Positions 11,841-20,993 of a stretch of DNA of 64,000 nt are shown piece after piece. Location: assembly GCF_963966145.1 (NCBI RefSeq), contig NC_091056.1:1302001-1366000 (forward strand), written 5' to 3'. The position numbers and the translations under genes were made by a program. The notes below the pieces were generated by a model, which saw nothing but the letters and a program-made list of their open reading frames with translations, was not told where the DNA came from and did not search any database. The stretch is from Tenebrio molitor (lineage: Eukaryota > Arthropoda > Insecta > Coleoptera > Tenebrionidae). Every line of letters begins with the position of its first letter. The first letter of the stretch is position 1.

Positions 11841-13083
11841 CAGGGTGACTGACGAAAAACCTTTGACGCTGTATCTTTCTTATTCTTTATCCGATTGAAT
11901 AACTGACACATCAAATGAAATAGTTCGAAAAACACTTCATTATTATCCTATTGGATATATTTTTCGACATCTATTTTTTGACAGACGATAGCCAACTTTT
12001 TTTTTTCAAGTTACACTCTATATATTTTTTTATTCGTTCTTATAAAGAATCTCCTTTTGAATATTTTTACATTAAAAGAAAAAACAAAAAATGTATTTTA
12101 ACTGAAAAAAATTGAAAATCAAAAATCAAGTAATCAAATTTGTAAACAATACAAAATCTATTCTAGTTGCTCAAAATTTGCTCAATGTTGTTGCAGACAC
12201 TGTCCATACCTTCTAGAAATGCCCACCTTTGCATTCAGTAAAAAATTTCGGGGTTTTTCCTGACATACTCGCACTATCCATTTTCTTAACTCTTTTTGGG
12301 TCAAATAAACATTGTCTCGAAAGTTTCGAATGAATATAAAGAAATCCAATGGATTCAAATCTGGGGATCTAGCAGGCCATCGAATAGCTCCATGAGCATC
12401 CATTCGTCGCACCAAAATGATTTAAATGATTTAAAAATACAAAATTCATGCGTGCATTATGTGGCATGGCGCCGTCCTGATGAAACACGACTCTTTTCAA
12501 CACTGCTAATGGTATCTCATCCAGAAAATTGCTTATTTCGTTTGATAATACATAATATGATATTTTGTTTGATTGAGACTGCTATCAATAAAAAAGGGAC
12601 TCACTAGTCCATTCTATCTCCAAAAATGCCACACCACACGTTAACACTAAATCGTCTTTGGAAATTTTCTTCCACAGCAACATTATTATTATCAAACTGT
12701 TTTGACAAATGAACACTCAGAGCTTACTTAGTCATTTCGAGCATTTAGAACAAACTTCTCTCTTGTTTATTTTGGTCACTTGATTTTTAAATTTTGTACA
12801 TTAACTCTTTAATTTCTTGACTTTTGTTTAATGAATGGGTATAGTTCTTTGGATTTTTATATTTAGAAGATAAATCTCTACAATACTGAATTAAAAAAAA
12901 TGTACAGTGCTATTTGAAAAAAAGAAGCTGATGCTAATCTGTCAAAAACTGGACGCAATATATTTTTTTTATTTAGTTGGTATTGAAGTGTTTTCAAAAT
13001 TATTTCATTTGATGTGTCATTTATTGAAATTGGATAAAAAATAAGCAAGATACAGCATCAAAGGTTTTTCGTCAGTCACCCTG
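11841..13083 (-). mobile_element. Mariner-like element, ~1.24 kb, ~105-bp TIRs, decayed
   Basis: Ends are CAGGGTGACTGACGAAAAAC on both sides in inverted orientation. Similarity between the arms extends over about 105 bp (11841-11945 versus 12978-13083) and includes GACACATCAAATGAAAT. The element is flanked by TA (11839-11840 and 13084-13085). It contains a minus-strand transposase relic. The same terminus recurs as an isolated piece at 58277-58330. Confidence 0.85.
12182..12660 (-). pseudogene. Mariner-like transposase relic
   Basis: Reading down from 12660, the pieces are VNVWCGIFGDRMD, then VVFHQDGAMPHNAR (second catalytic Asp box, about 12475-12430), then WPARSPDLNPLDFF (about 12370) and a C-terminal tail ending at the stop near 12182. 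Frames change between pieces and stops occur. The N-terminal HTH and first Asp are absent, so roughly half of a typical ~340-residue protein remains. It lies wholly inside the 11841-13083 TIRs, which makes it the remnant of that element's own transposase. Confidence 0.75.
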
Positions 13084-13545
13084 TATAATTCAGAATTAAA
13101 CTAGATTCCTTTACACATATTTTTATGCGTTAAAACTAAGGTACGGAACGCGCTACTATGAACTATGACAATAACAGTTAATAATTATTCGTTATTTTTG
13201 TTCATTACCAAAAGTGAAAAAAGACCATGAACTCGAATGAACTTTCAAATTCTGTTGGAATTGAAGAAATTGAAAAAAGACCAGCTTTATGTAGTAAATC
13301 AGCAGTGAGTCCTCGCACAGTGCAAAAATTTTGATTTTTAATTTATGATTATGAAAGGTATTCAATATGTTAAAGGATATCTTTATCCTATGTTAGATGT
13401 CATATTTAATTAAAATCGCATTGATTTTATGAACTGTGCATAAGCAGTCGGCCGATTAGGTAGTCGACTGTCTGCGCACCAACGCCACCAACAGCCAACC
13501 AAACAGTTTAGTTTGCCTGGTGTGCGCAGAAGCTATCCAATCGGA
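13084..13545. other. Spacer with a GC-rich imperfect palindrome
   Basis: Mostly AT-rich. At 13468-13530, TCTGCGCACCAACGCC and GGTGTGCGCAGA face each other around a short core; the outer part also pairs loosely (GGCCGATTAGG with CCAATCGG). This may be a small decayed MITE. No gene. Confidence 0.4.
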
Positions 13546-13830
13546 CTAAATTATCGGCCAAAAAAAGCCTATTGCCGTCTCGATCATATATAAATCATTT
13601 TGTTGCATACAATTTAATGACTTCATAAAATCTACGTTTTTTTTAGTGTTACTTAACCTGTCCTGAAGATTCCCTTCCGATCTCATATGAGCGATTTTAT
13701 GACGCGTGGTCATAAATTGCCCAAAGCTTTTTGCTGATTGATCAAAATTTAAACCCTGGCTATTATTTAAGTATTCTTTAAATTTGGGAAATTGATTCCT
13801 TGCTTTCGGTTCCATTTGCATAGTTTCCAA
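13546..13830 (-). CDS. Unassigned 94-codon ORF
   Basis: Not recognised. The frame is hydrophilic (METMQMEPKARNQFPKFKEY...) with MTTRHKIAHMRSEG in the middle and ends close to the GC-rich palindrome. No signal peptide, membrane segment or zinc motif. It could be a fragment of a transposon-encoded protein or chance. Kept only because its composition is less AT-biased than the surrounding random frames. Confidence 0.2.
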   Translation of the reverse strand: METMQMEPKARNQFPKFKEYLNNSQGLNFDQSAKSFGQFMTTRHKIAHMRSEGNLQDRLSNTKKNVDFMKSLNCMQQNDLYMIETAIGFFWPII

Positions 13831-14523
13831 TTATTGAAGTCCGAATCCCTAAAAAAATAAGAAGAATTACAATTCAATACAAAAAAAACATCCAACAAAA
13901 GAACCGACTAGCTAACGACACATATCCAATAACATACGTTTATCATCAAGTGCATTGATAATTGCACTTGACATAAGAATCTGCAAAAATGGTACTTTAC
14001 ATATTCACCTGTCACACTCTACAGACTATTTCGGAAAAAAGGTAGTTTTGTTCATTTACCGACATGCTAAGTAAATATAATTGCAAATATTATTAAATAT
14101 AATCACAAAATAATAGTAGAAGAAACGAAAACGATGCCACTGTATTGGTGAAACAATATTGTTACAATTTATTATTAAATATATACTCTGAAGTTCTTCA
14201 ACGTTTTCGTTTCTTTTACTCTAATTTGTTAAATGGAACTTCATAAAGTAAAAGCCACCTCCATGCAAATATAATTCTTTTTTGATATCAGAAAACAATC
14301 AACAAACAAACAATACACCGGAACAACACAGAAAAAACGAAAATTAAAAAAAAATAAAATAATATTTAAAAAATCATACCATCATAAGTAGGTGAAAATA
14401 CATTAATGAGCTAACAAGAATAGGTCTGTAAAAAAAGAAATGCTTAAATTGCCTTTTTGGGCATTCATTGTGTAGTATCAATTGCCCTTTAATTGGGGAG
14501 GTAACAAAGTAAATACTCATATA
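13831..14523. other. AT-rich spacer
   Basis: No gene or clear repeat boundary. Contains ATAACATACGTTTATCATCAAGTGC-like AT-rich sequence and poly-A/T runs only. Confidence 0.35.
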
Positions 14524-15752
14524 CCGGGTGATTCAGATTGGTATTCGCGCCCCTATATCTTTTTTATTTTAAGAAAAAGTATAGCAAACCATATATATTT
14601 GTAAATCGCTTATAAAACTACAATAGATGACGTTGTCAAATCTTCTCTGCGATGACATATGTCAAAGTTAAGACAGTCAACTTTTTTTTTTAAATAGTAC
14701 ATTATACATACATTTCTTAGTCTATTCTTGTAAAGCTTTTTTTCTACATTTGAATGTGTAAAAAAAGTTGACACTTGCAATAGGAAAAAATCGAGAAAAA
14801 AAATTAAATATGATTTCATTTATTCGAAAGTGTTATTTTCTAAAAAGAGCTAGTTAGCCATGGAGACAATTGAATTTTGACATTAATAGCGTCAAATATT
14901 AAAGTACCTACATTTAAATAAATAGCTATGTTATAACCTACATTTAAATAAATAACTATGATATAACATCTGGCTTCGAAACCTAACTTCTTCCTGACTA
15001 TACCGCTTTGAATGCATACACGATGAAAATATGTTGTTGAATTTTGATAGTGCATGAATGACATGATGAGTCTTGGGAATCGTATTCGAATTATTGGAAT
15101 ATTTGAATAGGTGACTATGTAAAATTCGAATAAATGTAAATTCTAATATTCGAATGAAGTAAATTCAGGATGTCAAATAATTTTATTTTTTGGCTATGTA
15201 ATTCTTAAAATAGTGAGATGCAGGGAACCAACATAACGTGACTTTAGCATAGTAAATTCAGTATGGATTTGGTATTTCGTCCGAGTCTCAGTTTTCTGGC
15301 CGAGGCGCACCCGAGGCTTGAAAACAAACAAGGTCAAATCATTTTATTTTTTGGCTACTTGGTTGTCTTGTAAATAGTGACATGCAGGGAACCAACATAA
15401 TGCAAATTTACAAATGTTTGGCTTACTAGCTCTTTTTAGAAAATAACGCTTTCGAATAAATTAAATCATATTTTATTATTTTTCTCGATATTTTTCTGAT
15501 GTAAGTGTCAACTTTTTTACAGATTCAAATGTAGAAAAAAAAGCTTTACAAGAATAAGCTAAGAAATGTATAGTGTACTATTTAAAAAAAAAAGTTGACT
15601 GTCTTAACTTTGACATATGTCATCGTAGAGAAGATTTGACCACATCATCTATTGTAGTTTCACAAGCGATTTACAAATATATATGGTTTGCTATACTTTT
15701 TTCTTAAAACAAAAAAGATGTAGGGCCGCGAATACCAAACTGAATCACCCGG
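14524..15752. mobile_element. Fold-back element with ~330-bp inverted arms (CCGGGTGATTCAG ends)
   Basis: The left arm (about 14524-14855) and right arm (about 15422-15752) are reverse complements over some 330 bp with scattered substitutions and small indels. Ends read CCGGGTGATTCAG and the flanks are TATA/TA. The central ~565 bp is not coding. It holds a 33-bp tandem duplication (CTACATTTAAATAAATA.., about 14908-14965) and a direct repeat of about 60 bp (15176-15235 and 15332-15398, both ATGCAGGGAACCAACATAA). Such an arm-to-core ratio would form a very stable hairpin. Confidence 0.85.
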
Positions 15753-16324
15753 TATATACGAGCCCTAACCACTAGGTTGAAGCCTTAACATTATGTATGA
15801 TTTAATTAGTTGTTACAAAAAATTTGAAATTACTTTTCACATTTCTGGAAGTGAAGACCGGATTTGATTTGATGCAAAATGCATAATACCGCTTATTTAT
15901 TTTGTAACAATTTAACTTCGTCCTTTGGTTTTTACTTTTAATTAACGTCAAATAATTACAATTGGTGCGGGGACTGAAGAATGCTGTTGAACAATAACGT
16001 ACAAAATCCGTACAACTACAGAATGCTTATTTTAATTAATCAGGTCTCCTTCATTGCTAACTTCTAATAATGAAATTGTATAAATTTTATTTGTTGTACT
16101 TATTTTGATGTAAAACAGAAATTATTATTGAGCACTACAAAAAAAAAACAATTTCACAAGTCAACTAGTAAGTAGTAGTGAAAAAAAAATTAAAAAAATT
16201 TTAAATAACATTTTTTCAGAAAAAAATATCGTGTCAAACAGCTTTTAAATACAGACAGATTGCGTCAGTCAATAATGTATGCTCACCTCCTCACCCCCTA
16301 CCCGTTTCCACATGGATTTTAAAT
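15753..16324. other. AT-rich spacer
   Basis: No gene supported. Poly-A/T tracts near 16135-16215. Confidence 0.35.
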
Positions 16325-16678
16325 TTATTCCACCTTCTTTTTTTCAAAAACATACAGGCCAATGTACTTTCTGAAGTCTGTTAAAAGTTGGCCCATTTCT
16401 AAGTAGCCCAAACGTATATTCATCTTCTTAAGTTGAGTTTTCAGGTCCTTAAGTTGAGTGTTCTGGTCCGTAACTTGAGTGTTCTGGTCCATAAGTTGAG
16501 TGTTTGGGTCCGTAAGTTGAGTGTTCAGGTCTACAATTTTTAAGTTGACTTTTGTCAATTCTGATTTTAGGTGGTTTATTTCTTTATCCGTGTTTGGGTA
16601 GTTGCTGTTCTGGGTAGACTTGAGTCTTTGAAATTGTAATTTTGTGATCTGCAACTTCCTAAAAGTAGCCGCTAACAT
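16325..16678 (-). CDS. Small coiled-coil protein built on a 21-bp (heptad) minisatellite
   Basis: 117 codons from ATG 16678. The basic N-terminus (MLAATFRKLQITKLQFQRL) could resemble an organelle-targeting or nucleic-acid-binding segment, but this is weak. Residues about 28-90 form a coiled coil. Within it, five tandem 7-residue units (DLNTQLT, DPNTQLM, DQNTQVT, DQNTQLK, DLKTQLK) are encoded by five 21-bp DNA repeats at about 16432-16536. A period of exactly one heptad keeps L/V at the hydrophobic position. The C-terminus is a compact tail ending EKKKVE. No homologue recognised. It may be a real small gene or a fragment of an element-encoded protein. Confidence 0.4.
   Translation of the reverse strand: MLAATFRKLQITKLQFQRLKSTQNSNYPNTDKEINHLKSELTKVNLKIVDLNTQLTDPNTQLMDQNTQVTDQNTQLKDLKTQLKKMNIRLGYLEMGQLLTDFRKYIGLYVFEKKKVE
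16432..16536. repeat. 21-bp minisatellite, five units
   Basis: The unit AAGTTGAGTGTTCTGGTCCR repeats five times with 1-4 substitutions per copy. The period is a multiple of three and stays in the reading frame of the minus-strand ORF. Confidence 0.8.
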
Positions 16679-17229
16679 TATTGCCTACCACAAAAAAAAG
16701 GTTGATATTTACGATATAAACTAAAACTTATTGTGAGCAAGAAAATGAAAAGTAATAAAAGCAGAAGCTAAAGGACAAGGCTGATAAATTTTATTTTCAA
16801 ACAGGATACGTTTTTTTTGTTACACTTGTTATGCATTTAAATTTTTATTACTCATGTCAGCAAGTTCAAGCGACATGTATTCCATGATTTTTTATCTAAT
16901 CTAGCAATCTCACGATGAAATGGCGGTTAAGCAGTTGCTGTAAACTTATTTTGGTCTGGATTTTAATATTTTTGACTGTCTTGTAAATATATTTTGATAA
17001 TGATTCATTATCTTTTGTTTCTACAACCAAAGTGAATACACATATACCGGACAAATTTGTTTTAAAACTAAAAAAAAATGTTTAATAAAGTGTTTTGCTT
17101 GTTTATCAACATTTTTTTAAATGAAATATCATTTTTGTTTACTATCTATTATAAAAATATCTATCTTCATTTTTAATAATTAATATTTCATTAACTGAGT
17201 AAATTTTTTATTTACAATAAATAAAAGAA
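16679..17229. other. AT-rich spacer
   Basis: No gene seen. Very AT-rich; short poly-A and TTAATAATTAATA tracts near 17170. Confidence 0.35.
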
Positions 17230-17613
17230 ATGACTAATACTAGAGAAAACAAAATTGTAGCAGAATATTACACACCAATGAAAATCAGACAACCGTCTGA
17301 ACTTCAGCAATTTAAAAATAGTTACAAATCTTTTACTCTTGATAAAAAACTAAATATACCAAAAAATGACAATGAAGTAACTCAAATGAGAAATCGTAAT
17401 TTTGCCATTGAATATCTCAATTCGACTGTAAATAAAAAGCTAACAAAAACAGAATTTTGCAAATTTAAAAATATTTCTAGAAATTCCCTCAATATGGGGC
17501 TAAATTCAGTTGGCATAAACATTGCATGTAAAACGAGAACAAACGGGAACAATCCGGAGCAAAAGAGAACAAATCGGAACAATTGGGAACAAAAGAGAGA
17601 AAAAGTAAAATAA
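17230..17613 (+). CDS. Unassigned ORF with a possible HTH
   Basis: 127 codons, lysine/asparagine-rich. Residues about 70-95 (KKLTKTEFCKFKNISRN, followed by SLNMGLNSVGI) have the spacing of a simple helix-turn-helix (helix - CKFKNIS turn - helix). The C-terminus degenerates into repeated GAACAA codons (NNPEQKRTNRNNWEQKR). No family is recognised with confidence. A Polinton/adintovirus-type polymerase tail lies 3 kb to the right on the other strand, so this could be an accessory gene of the same element, but that link is only proximity. Confidence 0.3.
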   Translation: MTNTRENKIVAEYYTPMKIRQPSELQQFKNSYKSFTLDKKLNIPKNDNEVTQMRNRNFAIEYLNSTVNKKLTKTEFCKFKNISRNSLNMGLNSVGINIACKTRTNGNNPEQKRTNRNNWEQKREKVK

Positions 17614-17779
17614 AAAATTAAAACATATTCGATAATGTAGAACATAAAGCAGGTAGTCGTAAAAATATAAGTTTGATGAAGAAGCAGATGAATTAATTAG
17701 TAAATCTTTAGTAACTTTTCAGTCATAAATGGACAAACTAGTTTCATACATTCCCAACGATGAGAAAGAAAAATGGAAA

Positions 17780-18160
17780 AAAAATTAAAAATCTACTATT
17801 ACTGAAATAGACAGATTAGAAGATGGAGCAAAAATAGTTGGTTTCAAACAAGAAGTAGTAGATAAATATATTGCAAGAAAAACAGCTAATTTATTCCTTG
17901 AACAATTATTAATTATGACTGACTGTGAACTAAAGTCCGCTAATAATAAAATAGATGAATTGGAATATAAATTAGACAACTACAATAATTACGATCCTAA
18001 GAAACTAGCAGAATTAAGAAACAAAACAGTAGTAATACCATCAAACATCGATGATCATCAAATAATAATCATTTATTTATTTGCCCAACAGAATCAAATT
18101 CCAATTACAGGACAAAAAATAAAAAGAAATTCAAACCTATCTAAATCTAATTTTAAATAA
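17780..18160 (+). CDS. Unassigned coiled-coil ORF fragment
   Basis: An open stretch beginning upstream of the ATG at 17915 in the same frame reads TEIDRLEDGAKIVGFKQEVV, then a predicted coiled coil (ELKSANNKIDELEYKLDNY), then KTVVIPSNIDDHQ and a Lys/Asn-rich end. Composition matches the ORF at 17230, and the two may be parts of one decayed gene, with stops between 17614 and 17780. Function unknown. Confidence 0.3.
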
Positions 18161-18198
18161 TTAGCTCTTCAAGAATGAAAGATGCGAAGAGAAGCTAC

Positions 18199-18603
18199 TT
18201 AGTGGAATGACAAGCTTGATTTAGGATCTACAATCAGTGTGTTTTCTAATCTAAATACTATGTCACTATACGAATCAATAAAAAGATCAGAAGTTGCGTT
18301 AATTTTGTTTCCCACAGCCTGTAGTTTAACTATCGGTGAATTTAACATGAGATTGGTTTTGCCTTTGGGAGACAAAAACAAATTGTGATGCCTTGAATTA
18401 TACGTTGGTACATACAGACGTAGATATGATAACAACTCACTACAGTCAGCTTTGCCTCTCAGTATATTTAGTAAAAATTTTGTAAAGTTAATACTGCGCC
18501 TGTATTCTAAGAGATCAAGTCCACAGATATTTAAGAGTACAGAAAGATGTAAAGAAAAGAACTCTGAAAACATTTGAAAGACATACTCAAAACATGAGAG
18601 CAA
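18199..18603 (-). pseudogene. Non-LTR retrotransposon RT, C-terminal tail
   Basis: 134 codons. FEYVFQMFSEFFSLHLSVLL, then LLEYRRSINFTKFLLNIL and LSYLRLYVPTYNSR follow the pattern of the extreme C-terminus of Jockey/CR1-group reverse transcriptases (l..RR....l.fl...l.......l....i..p.r..R). The catalytic domain is absent. It resembles, but is not the same copy as, the tail at 40302-40856. Confidence 0.6.
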
Positions 18604-19209
18604 TAAATGAAAAGACTCAAAAATTGTAAATTAAATGGAAAGTACGGTATTCAAGAATTTAAATATATTCAATGAAGAATATCCAAAATTCCGAAAAAAG
18701 TTTTCAAGTCTTATTCAACAAGTTAATAAATTAAAAATTATTATTGAAGTGAAACTTTTTATGGGAGGGTCTTGAAATTCTGATCGGCAACCTTTTTGTG
18801 TGACGAAAAGTGGTGGGGGTAAACACAGTCTCGCACAACGGTTGCGCCAATATTTCCATCTCCCTTAAATGTAATTGTGTGTACTTCCGTCTTTGTCACA
18901 CTCACGGCATTTATCGATAATGTCTTCTCTTTAATTTGGAGGTTTAAAAATGAACAATGAGTTACGCATTTCGATATTGTTTAGTGTTATCGTTGTTTAT
19001 AATTTATTTTCTTCATTAAAATATACAATTTTCTTGTGAATATGCTATTTAAAAGTGATTGATGAATAATTACAATGTTTCCCTGTAATACAAAAGTTTC
19101 ACTTCTATCGTGCGTCTTAACGACACATTCTGTTTTTTTTTGTTCTTTTATTATCGTGATTGTTATTATTAAAAAATAGCGATTCATTCAACAATGTCCA
19201 TGAACGTAC
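18604..19209. other. AT-rich spacer left of the LTR
   Basis: No gene supported. A minus-strand continuation beyond the polymerase tail (see 20615) may run into 19205 because the LTR sits in the same host sequence. The patch at 18790-18870 is GC-richer but shows no motif. Confidence 0.3.
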
Positions 19210-19242
19210 TGTTACGATTTAAATTTCGCGGCAAATCGTAAA

Positions 19243-19270
19243 TTCTAGAAGGTTCGTGAACGTTCCAGAA
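19243..19270 (+). promoter_or_regulatory. Perfect six-unit heat-shock element
   Basis: Six consecutive alternating 5-bp modules: TTC 19243-45, GAA 19248-50, TTC 19253-55, GAA 19258-60, TTC 19263-65, GAA 19268-70, each separated by exactly two bases. Eighteen of eighteen defining bases match nTTCnnGAAn. HSF trimers bind three such units, so six would hold two trimers. It lies about 65 bp upstream of TATAAA, a normal heat-shock promoter geometry. Confidence 0.85.
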
Positions 19271-19334
19271 CGGGCTCTCGGAACCCGACTTCCGGTACCG
19301 GTCGCGACGAATTTGCGAGAGTAGGGGCAAAAGG

Positions 19335-19340
19335 TATAAA
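19335..19340 (+). promoter_or_regulatory. TATA box
   Basis: TATAAA followed by AAATGG, in a GC-richer context, downstream of the heat-shock element. Predicted transcription start about 25-35 bp further right. Confidence 0.65.
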
Positions 19341-20614
19341 AAATGGAAACGACGCCATCTTAGAGGTTCACGGTTCACGACAGGGTCACGACCGTTACTC
19401 CGTGTGTGTGTGTTTGTGCTCAAAGGGGGGAGATTAGGGGGTGTTTTCCTAGTGCAACAGGTGTTGGCGAACCCGTGGAGGAAGACCGAAACGGCTGGAA
19501 GAATCGTCCAGAGGGAGCTCCAACCGTACGCTGCGGCGGATCTAGGCTTCATCCACGAGGGTCAACCACTCTACGCTTCGACGGATCATATTTCGCCACC
19601 CTGTTGGCCCGCAGTCATCCCCCAGGATCCCACCAGAGAGCAGGACCTCACACCGGACAGTCCTCGGCTGAGGATCCCGAAATCCAGGAACCGTAACTAT
19701 CTGGCAAGGTCCTTCAGCGTCATCTTATCTTCGTCCGGCATTTTGGCAAATTTCTTTTACATAGTTTATGTTATCGGACTTGAAGTGACCTCGCCAGAAA
19801 AGACGAGTCGACTGGTTCTCGGCAAGTTTTTTTGTTTTGTCAATTTTTAAATCGGGGTTAATTTTTTACTTTGTTTTGTTTCATCCCTAGGAAGGGTCGA
19901 AGGGAGGAAGGACCCCGAGGACCTTCCGTGAATACGGACGGCGTAGTGGACTAGCGGCGAAAGAAGGACTCGGAGGACCTTTCTTCAGCTCGCTCTTCCC
20001 CGGACTAATCTGGATTGACTTTCACACCCTAGACCCGGTGTAAGAGAAATTTATTTCGTGTTTAATTTCAACATTTTTCAAATATTTAAAAATCGCCTGG
20101 TCTGAACGGGCACTTTTTGTAAATTTCACTTTGTATTTTACGCGCCTTCTGCGCTTTTCATATTTCAAATTTAAAACTTTGCTTTATATATTTCCTCTAT
20201 TACTTAAGGACATTGTATTCGTCTCTCTTCTTAGTTTTGGAGTTACCACATTACTTTGATTTATTTTTATCATTTAGATTCAGGTTCAGTCTTCAACACA
20301 AATTAGGTTACAGTTGTATCGCCCGAAGTGGCACCTAGGTTGTCTTTTACATAATTGTGGATTGTCTCACTGTATTACCTAACGTGGAGAATTAAACTTT
20401 TGTAATTTAAACTTGAGTTTCCATCCAGCTCCTGGAATTTTACCGTGCCTGTTAGTCGTTACATGTTTTTCATTATTCTTCTCGCTCTCGAGACCTTGGT
20501 GTGTGTGTACAGGACCGAGGAGACAGGAAAAGCGTTATTTAAATTTTTCCCAGTGGAAGTTGAATAATTTATTTACTAAAAGACTAAATTAATAACGTAA
20601 CAGTACCTATGATG

Positions 20615-20992
20615 ATACTAATACGTGTCCATAAGCTAATGTATCTGTAGAATTAGGTATAAGGTATCTTTTATCATCTTTCCAACTTAGAGACTTTTTC
20701 TTTACTTCTTCAGTAAATATATCATGTTTACGACTCCTGATCGCTTTCTGTCTATGGAAGTATTCTTTTTGATTAAACAAGCAATTTTTGTAATCTTCAA
20801 AACTTTTTTTAATACTGTTTTCTTAATATCTTTTAATTTTATCGAAACAGAATTTTCGGTTCTACAACTGTACATTTTTTATCTTAAACCTATGTACTCT
20901 AATATCTTAATACCATTCAATTCATTTTTGAATTTTCCTATCACTTTCTTATTTTTATCACAATATAATGGATGATCCTTTGGATAAGGAAA
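20615..20992 (-). pseudogene. Polinton/Maverick (adintovirus-type) family-B DNA polymerase, C-terminal relic
   Basis: The minus strand carries, in two frames, YPKDHPLYCDKNKKVIGKFK and EYIGLR (right part), then a shifted frame with IRSRKHDIFTEEV and DDKRYL..DTLAYGH (left part). This order (GKFKdE..g..i.EfvGLR..MYS ... IRS.KHe.ytee..K..Ls..DDKR.....TLAYGH) is the diagnostic end of the protein-primed DNA polymerase of Polintons and adintoviruses. A frameshift and stops make it dead. It is cut on the right by the retrotransposon ORF1 beginning near 20994 and lies immediately right of the solo LTR. The rest of the polymerase, and the integrase, ATPase and capsid genes, are not seen. Confidence 0.7.
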
Positions 20993-20993
20993 G

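Larger units (their letters stand above)
19210..20602 (+). mobile_element. Probable solo LTR (1393 bp), Gypsy-like by target duplication
   Basis: Begins TGTTACG and ends CGTAACA, a perfect 7-bp inverted pair of the TG...CA type. It is flanked by a 4-bp direct repeat GTAC (19206-19209 and 20603-20606). Base composition is clearly GC-richer than the surroundings. It contains a U3-like promoter (heat-shock element at 19243, TATAAA at 19335) and a long leader-like region, but no polypeptide of recognised family. No second LTR or internal pol is present, so it is most simply a recombinational solo LTR. An alternative is a TIR transposon with 11-bp ends GTACTGTTACG. Confidence 0.6.

Noticed and set aside
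12296..12607. 103-codon plus-strand ORF
   Set aside because: Antisense to the mariner transposase relic whose HQDGA and SPDLNP boxes are on the minus strand.
19184..19850. Three overlapping ORFs (19184-19552 minus, 19404-19850 plus, 19406-19696 plus)
   Set aside because: All lie within the GC-richer LTR and in three different frames. None has a recognisable protein; high G+C lowers stop frequency.
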